Assembly (NCBI GenBank): GCA_011033025.1
Contig: WFMF01000529.1
Coordinates: forward strand, 51,302 to 115,301
From: Beroe forskalii
Lineage: Eukaryota > Ctenophora > Nuda > Beroida > Beroidae
Direction: 5' to 3'
DNA length: 64,000 nucleotides
How positions within the stretch are numbered: the first letter of the stretch is position 1; every line of letters starts with the position of its first letter. Under the pieces are notes generated by a model that was not told the DNA's origin, ran no database searches, and was given only the letters and a program-made list of their open reading frames with translations. Both the position numbers and the translations under genes were made by a program. This document shows positions 49,391-60,712 of this stretch, piece by piece.

Positions 49391-52300
49391 ATGTCTCACC
49401 GTGTATTGCTACCTACTGATCCAGATTTCATGATCCTTGAGTTAGAACGGATCAAGGACTCCATCGAATCCGTCGTGACTGGACTCCACCATCATTACGA
49501 TCCGGAGTTGTTTGGAGGGAAGGTCCCAACCCTGCCTCAGGGAGGGGCTACAGGGAAGGTTCAGTCTCAGGAAGGAATCCAGCCCCTGACACCCCCAATA
49601 CAGAGCACTGATCCTCCCTACAATTCCCTCTATGATGGTGCTCTAGGGGACTCCAACACTCACCGGGAAACTCAACAAGAACTTGCCTTGTCGGATAACA
49701 TCCGAAAACGACGGAAAAGTGTGGACCAAAACGACCGGCTGTACCGTTCGGAAAACGACATCAACAAGCTCTTCGAGATCCTCAATCTCAAAGATCAAAG
49801 CGGAAGTAGTGAAAAGTTCACCCGGTACAGTTTGGGAAGTGCTCTGGAGGGTTACAACGACCTTAACTCCTCCTCAGAGACCCTCCAAGTGAACCATGAC
49901 GGAGGGAGTTTGTATGATTCGGGGCCCCTCAACATACCGAATGAAGATAGAGATGGGATAACACCTACTCCTGGACATACCGTGTTTGTTGGAGGACCTG
50001 GTGGTGAAACCAATGAGGTGGTTAATAATGATGGTTCCCACGATTCATCGGGAGGAGCAACGATCACGCCTCTTGATGATCAGGATCTCATACCCTTCAC
50101 CATGGGAAGGCTATCAGAACCATGTCAGGAAGAGTGGAACCATGCTTCTCTTGGAGAGAGCAGCAATTCTTCTCTGAACATCACTAGTGCAGCTAGTCAG
50201 TGTGATCTGAGCGATGAGAATTCCGAGACAGGTGAAATGGTGAACGAGGCATCTCTGCTCCTAGATCAGTCTAATAGTGAGAGTATTTACGAAGGAAATC
50301 TAGCTGATGGCACGCTGAAACCGGAGGATATGTCCTTCAGATCAAAAGCTAAAATGTTTGAGTTTTTCCAGGTTAATCCTGCAATTTCGTACAAACCACT
50401 GAATAACCAAGAAGACATCTTGGACGAGGAAGCTGAGCGATCTCTTTCCCCTGGAGAAATACAAGACCTCTTACCTTTAGTTGAAGGGCCCAAAACACAA
50501 CCTTTTGGCACACCATTGGAAGAAACCCTCCCTGAACCTGAACCTGCTCCCCCGACTACTGGATACTGTGATAGTTCTGAAGACGACGAATCAGAACCCA
50601 TGATCCTTCCTCATTGTCTCAACTCCGAGCTCCTTGACACCCTCAAACGGAAGCGTCGTCGGCTCCTCCGTCCCTCGCGCCGGACGGAGCTCCGTCACCC
50701 GTCCACTGTTCTGGAGGAGGGGGTGTTTATCGTGTGTCCTGATCACGTGGAGAGTGGTGGGATGACTCCCACGGCAGGGAATCATTGTGGGGAATGTGAG
50801 AAGGAGGGAGAGGGAGGGAAGTTTGGCACCGGGCCAAGGGTCAATGTGATGGAGCAAGCCCGGGGCTCAACGGGCTTTCTGTGTGGTCTGAGGGGCAGTA
50901 GTTTGAGTCTTGCAGATAGTTATTATCAAGGTAGCCTCCGTGTAATGCATTGAAAGAATATATAGCGATTTGACACCTCTGACTGTTGATAAGATTTTGA
51001 CTCATTGTGTTGTACTTTTTTATCTCGATTAACTTTTTCCCGTTTTCAACTAAAACTTTCCATTTTCAGCTCTGTCCCCCCAACCCTGCCCTCAGTCCCG
51101 TGGCTATGCCTCCTCTATGCCTTTCCTATCAGTGGACCATCCTGCTGAAAAGGTTGGTACCAATACCCAAAATCTTTGATGGACATGGGATATTAATCAT
51201 TCCGACATTCCTTATTTGGTATGAGATTCAATTCGGCATTGAGAAATTCACTGAGATGTGGATACAGACAGATTGTCAGATTATTCTCTAATACTGGGCT
51301 GGTCAATCACTCAAATGATTGTCAGTGCATGATAGGTCATGCATGATGGACAGATTTTTATACTACCGCCATCTGAATTGAGATGTATGATTTCACATTT
51401 ATATAATCACAATTAAAAATCTAATGTTACTCACTTAGTAATATTATGAGTAGCATAATGAAACTTCCGAATTACTCCCTGGCTCTTCAGCTTGTTTTTA
51501 ATCGTTTATGAAATTTATTCGGAAAATCTTTTAAATTTGATATTAAACTTATTTTTGTTCTCTTAGGTAAGTCTTATTGCAAGCTTAATTATCTAATCAA
51601 AACTTTTATATTATAATGATCTAATGCAGTAGAATCTTTCATACTGCACGTCGCCGAGGCAAAGTGGTGTCAAAGTTAAGTTCTGGTGTCAGTGCTAACT
51701 GGTGTCAGACTTTACTGGTGTCAGAGCTAACTGGTGTCAGGGCTAACTGGTGTCAGGGCTAACTGGTGTCAGAGCTAACTGGTTTCAGCGTTAATTGGTG
51801 TCGAGCTAACTTGTGTCAAGGCTAACTGATGTCAGGACTAACTTGCGTCAGGGGAAACTGATGTCAGGGCTGCCTGGTGTCAGGACTAACTGGTGTCGGG
51901 ATTAGCTGGTGTCATGGCATGAGCGAATGTTCCCTAAATAACTCCCTCTTTTCAGCAGCGGCCAGGAAGGAGTCACTCCCCCATGAGCGAATGTTCCCGA
52001 ACGACAAACACCTCCCGGATAAGTCTGGCTAAACGAGCGATACACAACTCCCACCGACACCACTCCGACGAACACAGCGTCCAGGGTGAGTGTTGCCTAA
52101 TTATTCCATATTTGGAGTTATTCCATATTAGGAAGTTTCAGCCGCGGCTTTTTCTAGGGGTGTTGGTGCTCATGAGCTGTTTAAATGCTAAATTCATTCC
52201 GACAAATTGTGCCACAATGTCAACATTTTTGCCGTAGGGCAACATAACTTTGTACTTCCTCCGTTTTCGCTATTTCTTTGATCTTAAACGAAATCGAATT

Positions 52301-54459
52301 ACACTACGTTACTCTAATGACCATCGACTCCAGAAATACGGAGGTACATTCATCTAACAACAGTTACTTCTCGAACTTCCGTGATATTTCAGGACACAAT
52401 CTACTTCCGAGTCACACACTCATTGAACACTGGAATTTTCTCGTAATTAGATCAGAAAAACGCCGCTTTCATTCAGAGTACTGTTCAGCTTGATATGACA
52501 CATTGAGTCCATATATTTTATATGATTACACTTTTCCCTCTCCCGTGTTTGTGTGCCTCAAGCCTGTGTATTTAAATGCTAATTTTCACATTTTTTCCTG
52601 TTACTACACCGCCTCTTCTGCTTTTCCTCGGACTTTTCGTAGCTTCATTATAGCTCGCTGCTTAATTATATTGTTAGCATCTGTCGTGTGGTGAAAACAT
52701 ACCGAAGGCGTGGGGGTAGGAGATTCTTGTGTGAAATCTGAGGCTGAACCATGTTACCCGGGGAACTTAAAACTTTCTCTGCAAAGGAATTCTTAATCGG
52801 CGTCAATTGAGGAAAGCAGCTGTATCGATATTTTCCCGATCGTTTGCGAAGGATTGATTACACAGATTTTCGTTTGTTAGCAAAGGGTTTTTGTTTGTCG
52901 ATCGCATTGAAAACTCCGAAGGTCACCTCAGTTTTTGCGAATTGCTTATAACAATCTATGTGGTGTTACCGAGGACTAAGCTTATCGGATATCATCATCG
53001 CTGATAACTGGCAAACTCTCCGTTTTATCAGAGCTAAGAGATTCCAGTGCTGCTACAGCCCTTCCTATGGTAATTGAATGGAAATATGTTAGAGTTCAGC
53101 CCATTTATTCGAAATCAAATTCCCAAAATGTAAGTTTGGTCAAGATAGTTGGTTCAATCACTTCTCCATCGCTTCAAGTGGGGGTTGTTCTTTACTCTTC
53201 TGTTTACTGTTGAATTAACATTCCCATAGTCCACTCCCTTGTGCTTAAAAGTGATGAACCATGTGACTCATGAGCAGAAATCCCGATTGTCTAGAATGTC
53301 TACTAGACTGAAGCATGCAGTGTATCACCAACAGTGATTGCCATCATTACACAGCTTTTAGGGGTGTAATCGTGTCACTGGTCACAGTGGTCACAGTGGT
53401 CACGATTACGGACTCTGGAGGCAAAAAGGGGGCGTCGACGGAGCAGGCAATGACCTCGATTATACTGGACCTGCAGAAGTCTTTGTAGCTCCAGGTTTTC
53501 ACAATAAACCTGGGGAGCCTACCACAGACCGCCAAATGATAAGAAGCCATCGTGCAGTTGTTGAATGGGTAGCATGCCTTGGAGCAGTCTAATGCGTGCA
53601 AATAAAGTGTGGACTTGCTCAATTACATTCTGAGACCAACTATTTGCTGCTTGATGCACAATATTCAAAAGGATTCATAAAAGAATGGAATATTTTAGTC
53701 ATTCAATAAAACCCCATCCAAACCGTATTTACACCTTCGAAACACCTCTGACCCCTTCCCTCCAGGTTCCTCCTCGCATGCGCCTGATCGAGGGGATCAG
53801 CCCCTGGACTTGCCCCATCTCCTGGAGATCCTGACTACAGCCACCAACGGGAAGTTGCTGAGCAGTGCTGCAGGGTGCATACAACACTTGGCGTACAACC
53901 AAGATCACATGAAGAACAGGATCAGGTGAGGAATATGGTTAATCCGTGACAGAGAATCGACTACACTTTCTCCGTAGAACTTTGAACTATTTACTCTCAA
54001 ACTAACGCCCTTCGGATCGATTTCAGAATTTATATAGTTATATGCACCAGATAAAACATGGGGAAATCTAATTGGCTAATTGCGGTAGTTTGATAGCAGA
54101 TTGTTTATTTTAGCTGATTGACTTGTCACAATCAAGCTGATGAGGTCTTTATCATTATTTAACCAGATAACCATCATCATTCGACATTGATTGACAACAT
54201 CATCATGTTGACAGCTAATGTTCCTGAAAATTTCATGTCTGATCTACACCTGTCAAGTTTTACCAGGATAATTGACACTATTGGAACAGTTAACTTATCC
54301 CTCATTTCAGTTTGCCCATGCAAACTAATCCCCCATTTCAGAGATATCGGCTGTATTCCTATCCTGGTTCGTCTGCTGCAAGCTGAAGAGGAAGTATGTC
54401 TGTCTGCTCTAGGTGCTCTGAGGAATCTGTCTTTCGGTATCCAGAACAACCTCAACAAG
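49391..54459 (+). CDS. p120/delta-catenin-family armadillo-repeat protein, 5' part
   Basis: Five exons: 49391-50930, 51070-51152, 51956-52085, 53766-53925 and 54342-54459, with phases 1, 0, 1, 2, 0 all matching, giving 677 codons. An in-frame TGA at 49379 fixes the start at 49391. The first 585 or so residues are a long regulatory-type region: a short helix (PDFMILELERIKDSIESVV), acidic Ser-rich sequence and a basic patch (KRKRRRLLRPSRR). Exons 4-5 then read DLPHLLEILTT, SAAGCIQHLAYNQDHMKNRI, GCIPILVRLL and GALRNLSFG, matching the first two armadillo repeats of p120/delta-catenin, ARVCF and plakophilins. In that family the repeats bind the juxtamembrane tail of cadherins at adhesion sites. 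Later repeats are absent up to 64000, so the gene either has a very long next intron or ends unusually. The N-terminal half is not recognisable by family. Confidence 0.78.
51665..51913 (+). repeat. 16-bp tandem repeat in the second catenin intron
   Basis: About fifteen copies of a 16-mer close to GGTGTCAGGGCTAACT, degenerating at both ends. The array stops about 40 bp before the acceptor of the third exon (51955), so it sits where a branch point and pyrimidine tract would be. Confidence 0.85.
53347..53600 (-). CDS. Possible Cys-rich terminal exon, antisense in a catenin intron
   Basis: After a possible acceptor (ATTAG at about 53601) the minus strand reads DCSKACYPFNNC, then MASYHLAVCGRLPRFIVK, SYKDFCRS and a Thr/Val-rich tail to a stop. 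Six Cys are spaced C-x3-C-x5-C-x9-C-x16-C-x9-C, as in small disulphide-bonded extracellular domains. No upstream exon was found and the family is not recognised. A chance open frame is possible. Confidence 0.3.
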
Positions 54460-55224
54460 GTCAGGAAATGTAATCCAATTTAGAATGATTTGAGTAATGA
54501 TTATATACAAAAGATGAATTCGATAGTATCAGATAAAGAAGGAACCTCGCGCAGGAAGATACATGATCTGAGATCTCATGCAAAGAATCCAATGCCCTCT
54601 GATATTTTATGCTGATCTGTAGAATTATTATGCTGCAAATAATATTAGTCAGCCTGTTTGGCTTTGAATCTCCCGTGTTATTATGTATTGTAGCTATGTA
54701 TTTAGTGTTAAAATAATAATATTCTCTCTTGATCGTCATGCAATCATATATAAATCTTTCCTAATGATACGTGGTCTCTCTCTCTCTCTTATCAGACGAT
54801 ACAATATTTTCACTTTATTTAATTTTCCATCATGCTATATTATTTTTACCTGTATTCATTTGATGTCAAGGTATTTCATGAAGAATCAGGCTAAAAATTG
54901 GAAATTGGTGACCTTGGAATTCCGAATTCCAGGTTGAGATGCCTTGACATGATCCTCCCCAGATCACATTTTACCCCTACCCAGCACTTCCCTTCTGAGT
55001 CACGTGATCTGCATCTATCTGAAATGTCACACCTTGTTATCTGAACTCTATCCTGTATGGCAGCCGGAATGCGAGCATCTCTACTAACATAATCTGAGAC
55101 ATAACACGAGATCTGCTGGTATATGTCACGCCACACACTGGTGCATGTTGATTAGACCCAATGAGACACCGTGATGCGACTCCTGATTGGAACATGAGAT
55201 CCTAATTAACATCCATGGTTTCGG

Positions 55225-55232
55225 TATATAAG
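55225..55232 (+). promoter_or_regulatory. TATA box of the homeobox gene
   Basis: TATATAAG, with a TCATTCAG initiator-like match about 30 bp downstream and the first ATG at 55314. Confidence 0.6.
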
Positions 55233-55313
55233 GTGTCTGCTTTCCTGAATCACTCATTCAGTGTCATTGAATCGTTTGCAATCATAACTAAATATTTCAC
55301 TCTGTTGTTCATC

Positions 55314-55472
55314 ATGATTGATCAAGATTTTTTGCATTCTGATCACCGCTTCAATCAAGATCTGCCCTTGGAACCATCTCTCATTCCTGCCTCCATCCCT
55401 CTTCCTCCTCCCTACACAGAGAGCATCCCCTGGAAACTCCATCCTACAACTCCCACCACCTCTCCTCCCTGA
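55314..55472 (+). CDS. 52-codon 5' frame of the homeobox transcript
   Basis: The first ATG after the TATA box opens MIDQDFLHSDHRFNQDLP, then a PLPPPYTESIPW stretch, and stops at TGA 55470. No GT donor exists between the ATG and the stop, so it cannot simply splice to the homeodomain frame. It may be an upstream open frame, or the true N-terminus separated by a frame error in the following CT-rich tract, where the same frame stays open after the TGA. Confidence 0.4.
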   Translation: MIDQDFLHSDHRFNQDLPLEPSLIPASIPLPPPYTESIPWKLHPTTPTTSPP

Positions 55473-55692
55473 CACCACCCCTCCGACTTAACCTCCAGAG
55501 GAACACCTCTAACTCCCACCGGGTCCCCTGACACCAGCGCCCTCTTCTCTTCCCTCCTCTCCCTACTCCCTCTTCTCCTCCCCCTCCTCTCCCTACTTTA
55601 CTTCAGAGGATTACATCCTCCTGTCACCCTCTCCCTGTCGCATACCTACCCCTGAATCCTCTCCTCGTCCTCTACAGACATCAACTCCAGAG

Positions 55693-56316
55693 ATGGCAGA
55701 GAAGGTTGTCAAAGGATCAAGACACCCTTCAACTTCGAGTGAGAAGTGCTGTTCTCCGCCAAGGATCTTCTTCCCACCAGAGTTCCGTCTTCGCAGTCCG
55801 ACAGCAGCAGAAAGATCCCCTTCCTCAGATGTTCGATCCACTCCAGACATGTCTTCTCGGAATTCTACTGCTAGTACTCCTCAACGCTGGAATTCCCTCT
55901 CTGTCTCCTCACTCGAGTCCCTCGAATCTCTACATTCGTCCTTCACTCCCACATCGCTACAATCCTCAACAAACTCCTCTTTATCACCTCCATCCTCCCT
56001 CTCACCCTCCTCATTCGGCAAGACTCGACGAAGACCCTCCCCCATCTCCTCCTCCCTGTCCTATTCCCGCAGATCCCCGTCCTACTGTCGGAGATCCCTG
56101 TCCTACTGCAACCAGAAATCCCTGTCCTACTCTCAGAGATCTCGCCTACAAACCGAGTTTTCCAAATCCACCTATATCTCCTCTGCCAGGATGGAGAGAC
56201 TTAGTGAGGAGTTGGGGGTCAGTAAAGGTGATGTCAGAGTCTGGTTCATTAGCCAAAGGAGACAAGTGGTGTCAAGGGGAAGTGGTGGTGTCAAGGAACT
56301 CTATAGGACGCGATAA
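55693..56316 (+). CDS. Divergent homeodomain protein
   Basis: From the ATG at 55693 the frame gives 207 residues; it is open back to about 55518 and an acceptor ends at 55677. Residues 1-120 are Ser/Pro-rich; 121-148 are short Ser-Tyr/Arg repeats (SLSYSRR, SPSYCRR, SLSYCNQ). Residues about 150-193 match homeodomain helices I-III: LQTEFSKSTYISSARMERL, then SEELGVSKGDVRVWF. Leu152, Phe156, Trp184 and Phe185 take the conserved core positions 16, 20, 48 and 49. After them comes ISQRR in place of QNRR, so the nearly invariant DNA-contacting Asn51 is Ser. Such changes occur in ZHX/HOMEZ-type homeodomains. A transcription factor with altered DNA contact is inferred. It may have its own TATA promoter, or be joined by splicing to the catenin exons, whose last phase (0) fits the 55678 acceptor. 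Confidence 0.62.
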   Translation: MAEKVVKGSRHPSTSSEKCCSPPRIFFPPEFRLRSPTAAERSPSSDVRSTPDMSSRNSTASTPQRWNSLSVSSLESLESLHSSFTPTSLQSSTNSSLSPPSSLSPSSFGKTRRRPSPISSSLSYSRRSPSYCRRSLSYCNQKSLSYSQRSRLQTEFSKSTYISSARMERLSEELGVSKGDVRVWFISQRRQVVSRGSGGVKELYRTR

Positions 56317-58204
56317 CGGTTCAGGAGAGTGGTGTCAACGAATATGGAATTCTGGATTAGCGATGTTAGGGGAGTGGTGTCAAGGAATTCTGGTGTCTGG
56401 CGACACAAATTTTTCTATTTTGTGAATTGTATTGATAGTTAATTATTACCGTGTACCGATAGTAACGAATAACAATCTTTGTGTATTTCTGAAAATATGT
56501 GCGTGTACATATCATTGTATGACCTAGGTGAAGCATTTCTAGGATTGACTCGGTCAGAGCAGCATTGAATTCATCTCCATGATGACGCCATCAAATTACT
56601 TTATAGTACTTCATCCAATTATACCAATTCTGGTAAGTGTGGCCATTACTAGGTGTCACAAGCACTACCATATATCAACGTCCACTGAGGCAAGCATTAG
56701 CCATTAAATAGTGCACTTCTCCGAGTAATTGTATCAGAGAATTTGTCAATTTGCTCGGAACCAATTTATCTTGCGACGTATGTTGATGTATTGGAGTCTT
56801 TGCTCTAGGATTAGGTATTTTTCAGCGCGGCGGCTTGAATTTTTCTCTTGTCCATCATCCGATCATGATAAGATAATCTAGACTTACATTCTATCCATAG
56901 GCTTCGAGCAATGTAGAAAGTCGATTACGTTGCACCTCTTGTTTCGGGCGCGGGTTTTACACAACTTCTATTCCTCAGGGGGAAAACCTCAGAATACCCT
57001 GCTGTTGTCTAGGTAGACTATAGGGCGTATCCAGCTTTACCCAAATCATTAGCATGATGTCATACTATCATTAGCTTCCCTCATTAGAACATATATTATA
57101 GATCATACCCTTATATACAATCTGTTTGCGGAAAGTTTCCTGTGTCACATAATATCATGATCATTTTACCCCTTACTTCCGGAGGTTACCGGTTGCTTCC
57201 GTTTACCGGTCAGTTTCGAGGCTTTCTACTTATAGTTTCCTTTACGTCACGAGATCGTGGCTTCCCTGTATCTTCTCTCTTTTTACGAATTTGTTGCATC
57301 TCTAGCTATATAATATGTGATTCTTTGATTGTAAATTATCTAAAGCATCGGACTTGATGCTTCTTTTTTTGATTATGCAGCTTTATTTGACTGCAGTGAA
57401 TACTTGATACAGTGATAATTTGACATTTCGCTGATAATGTTCAATGTGTATCTTGAGTAAAATAAAATGACGTAATGAATATGATGACTGAATAGGAATC
57501 ATGACTGAATTCCATACTGTAATTGAAATACTTATCTCTGGCGACCATTAATTATGTCATGATTTATCCAATCAATGTCATGTTTCAAACCAAACCTAAT
57601 CTCCTAATCAACCACTACCCAATGATTTGAAATGCCCCATCATTTACCTCCGGATTGGGTTAACAGTATTCCACCTTGGCCCGGATAAGAAACGACTGAA
57701 GGTGGACAGATTTATCCACCTCCATTTTCTCGGCTTCTGAGTGGTTTTGAAGTAAACAAAAAATATCCTCTATTTCAGTGTTGGTCAATGGTTTAGTTGA
57801 GCTAAGTTTTGTCATCGAACTTTAAATAACTTTTAATTTCAATTAATTAAGCCGGTAATTAATATTTGCACACACAGGAGCGCTATATACGGGCTATATA
57901 ACGGACTAATTGAGTTACGGCTTGCGCGGAAGATATTTTGTGGCCACATGGCAAGTATAGTAATTCCTGGAATGTTTCTTTGCGGGGCCTAATTTCACTG
58001 CTGCCGGGTTGATATGATCATAAAGATAGACACCTTTATTACGATATAATTGAATCTACACTTGAGTGTAACATGATCAATGTTGACCGAGATTCAAGAT
58101 TTTCCGTTTCAAGCAGAAAATCTCCACGCTCTGTAGCAGAGTAGAAAGCTAATAGACGTTCAAAAATTAGAAAAAACAAAAAAACTGTCTTTGTCTTATT
58201 CTGT

Positions 58205-59175
58205 TATAGGTACCTACTGATACCACTGTCGATGTCATAGTACTGTTGCATAATGACAATTGACACTCCTCTATAGTGTAACTGTTGTAGAGTCGTAGTA
58301 CTGTCGCATAATGTATGCTGTCGCATGTATACTGAATAATGACACCTCTTCATAAATATCAATATATGTAACTGTCGTAGTACTGTCACATGATTATCTG
58401 TCATCTGTCATATAACTGTTGTATTATATTGTAGTATTGTATAGTGACACCGTCTCATATTTAACTGTCGTAGTACTGTCGCATGATGTACTCAGTACTG
58501 TCGTCTGTCATATAACATTTATTAGGTATAACTGCTTTATACTTTTATTAGGTATAACTGCTTTATACTTTTATAGTGTACCTATAATGACATGACACAG
58601 CTTCGCAAATATGTAACTGTCGCATAACTGTCGCATGATTTTCTGTCATGACTGTCGCATAACTGTCGCATAATGACACTTCTCTATAATAGAACTGTCG
58701 TAGAACTCGACTCGTAAGATGTACTGCCGTCTGTCAAATTGTAATTACTGTTGCATAATGACACCACCTCGCAAATATGTAGTACTGTTGCAGTACTGTC
58801 GAATGATGTAGGTACTGTCGTCTTTCATATAACTGTTGTATAGTGACACCGCCTCAATTCTCATAAATATGTAACTGTCGTAGTACTGTCGCATGATGTA
58901 CTGTAATAACTGTCGCATTTATGGACACTTTTTTTATGATATAACTGTCGTTGTACTTTCGCATGATTTTCTACCGGTTTATGTCATATTACTGTCACAT
59001 AATGACACTTTTAAATAATGTAATTGTCGTAGCACTGTCGCATGATGTTCTTCCGTCTGTCATATAATATTTATTAGAACTGTTGTATTTAAATCATAAT
59101 GACACTGCCGCAAATATGTAGTATTGTTGCAGTACTGTCGCATAACCCACTGTCATTACTGTTGTACACTCGTGC
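58205..59175. repeat. Satellite-like array of ACTGTCGCATAATGACAC-type units
   Basis: Irregular repeats of AACTGTCGTAGTACTGTCGC, TGATGTACTGTCGTCTGTCA and TAATGACACCGCCTC arranged in larger units of about 100 bp, plus an exact 27-bp duplication at about 58524-58571. It lies wholly inside the 3.5-kb element. Confidence 0.75.
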
Positions 59176-59267
59176 CTATAACAGTCGTTGCATAATGACG
59201 TTCATTAGAAAGTACTAAAGTATGAGAAAAAGAAAAACGCCTTTGTAGGTATACCTACGTCCTACAG

Positions 59268-60154
59268 CCGTGATCTGAAATAAGGAAGTAACTGCAAATT
59301 TGTGAGAACATTTCAGGCATTATGCGATTTTTGTTATCTGGAAGAAGGAAGTATCTTACGTAGATACTTCCTTTCCCGATAAACCATGAAAAAGCGGCAA
59401 TGATTTGGTGCAGTTGCCTTTCCTGAACATAATATTATGGTGGGCTGTTGCGAATAAAAAGGAAGTAACTGATTAGATTATCAGAATACTATTATTATTA
59501 CTGTAAAAAGAAGTAAGTGTAGGTTTAGCCGAGAATATTTTCAAATCAATTGCAATTCATCCATTACCTTGGATGCTCTGATGACTAAATTATATCCGAA
59601 ACTATCTATCAAAAAAAATAAAATTGAAAACCACTGTCGTTATCTAGCATTCATTTTGAAAATAACGCACTTTTTGTGTTTCACATTTTCGATGGGATAT
59701 TTTCGAATAAACATTAGGAAATTCATATGATATAGGTACCTAGGTACTGAGCGATGAATGATCATAATTCAGACGGCCTGTAAAATTGTCAGTTTCTTCC
59801 TTTTTATCCATAAGCGCCGGCCGTAGGTAATATGTTCATTGTTCAGGAAAGGAAGTAACTGCACTAAAAAGGAAGTAACTGCACCAAATCATTGCCGCAT
59901 TATGCCATTATCTAGGTACCTACGTAAGATACTTCCTTAGATTCCAGATATTAGATAACAAAATCGCGAAATCCCTGAAATATTCTCAAAATGGCAGTTA
60001 GTAGTAATAGGTACTTCCTTTAAAAATTTTTTCACTTTTCAGGGACATTTCCACGCAAATGACCTAGCCCATCTTGTAGAAGCTTTGTAGAGCTCAACGA
60101 GCTGAAAATGTTGGTAGGTACAGGACACAGGTACTTCCTTTTTCCAGATCACGG
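59268..60154. repeat. Foldback with GGAAGTAACTGCAC arms
   Basis: The arm 59268-59440 is repeated in reverse complement within 59838-60154. Shared landmarks are AAGGAAGTAACTGC, GTATCTTACGTAGATACTTCC, CAATGATTTGGTGCAGTT and CCGTGATCTG. A separate transposon captured in the larger element is likely. Confidence 0.65.
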
Positions 60155-60480
60155 TAATATAGAGATATAGTTCTATAAAAGTATAAATTTGACGCGCAGA
60201 TGTTTCATTTCCACAAAAATCATCAAATAATTCGGTCTTTGAACTGGTTTTTGGCTCATGATTGAATTGGCATTAACCCAAATATAATACCTATCCCATT
60301 TTCAATTGGCATCCTTTTTTCCTACTTATAGGTACAGTAGGTACCTATAAGCTCACCCCACAGTGTGAAAAATTGCGTTTATTTATCTCAATGTAGCAAT
60401 TTCCTGTTGAAAAAGCATTAGAGAATCTTCGAACTCCTCCCTTGTGTAACATGATGAACACACTTTATACGTAGGTGCTT

Positions 60481-60548
60481 AGGATAGGCGGTTGGCATGA
60501 CGGCACCATTGTGAATCCAAGCAGTAAATCAATGACGTTGACTGTACA
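60481..60548 (+). repeat. CRE-core palindrome inside the 3.5-kb element
   Basis: GGATAGGCGGTTGGCATGAC, AGTAAATCAATGACGTTGAC. Confidence 0.5.
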
Positions 60549-60663
60549 TGGGTATTATATGCAATAATGTGGTGTTCCAATTAAGCAGGTTGCAACTTTA
60601 TCCCTATCTAAACATCCAAAACCTTTGGGAGATCAGACACTCGTGATACTAATTATATACAAG

Positions 60664-60712
60664 GCAGTTTAACGTCATCAACATGTGACTTCAGTTGTGA
60701 AAGTGACGAAAT
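60664..60712 (-). repeat. CRE-core palindrome, worn, inside the 3.5-kb element
   Basis: GTTTAACGTCATCAACATG, TTGTGAAAGTGACGAAAT. Confidence 0.4.

Noticed and set aside
54177-54458. Minus-strand frame over the second armadillo exon
   Set aside because: Shadow of the well-supported plus-strand exon.
55706-56425. 239-residue Pro-rich alternative frame over the homeobox exon
   Set aside because: Low-complexity reading of the same CT-rich DNA; the homeodomain lies in the other frame.
58205-59175. CRISPR-like array
   Set aside because: Repeats are degenerate without constant spacers, in a eukaryotic transposon.
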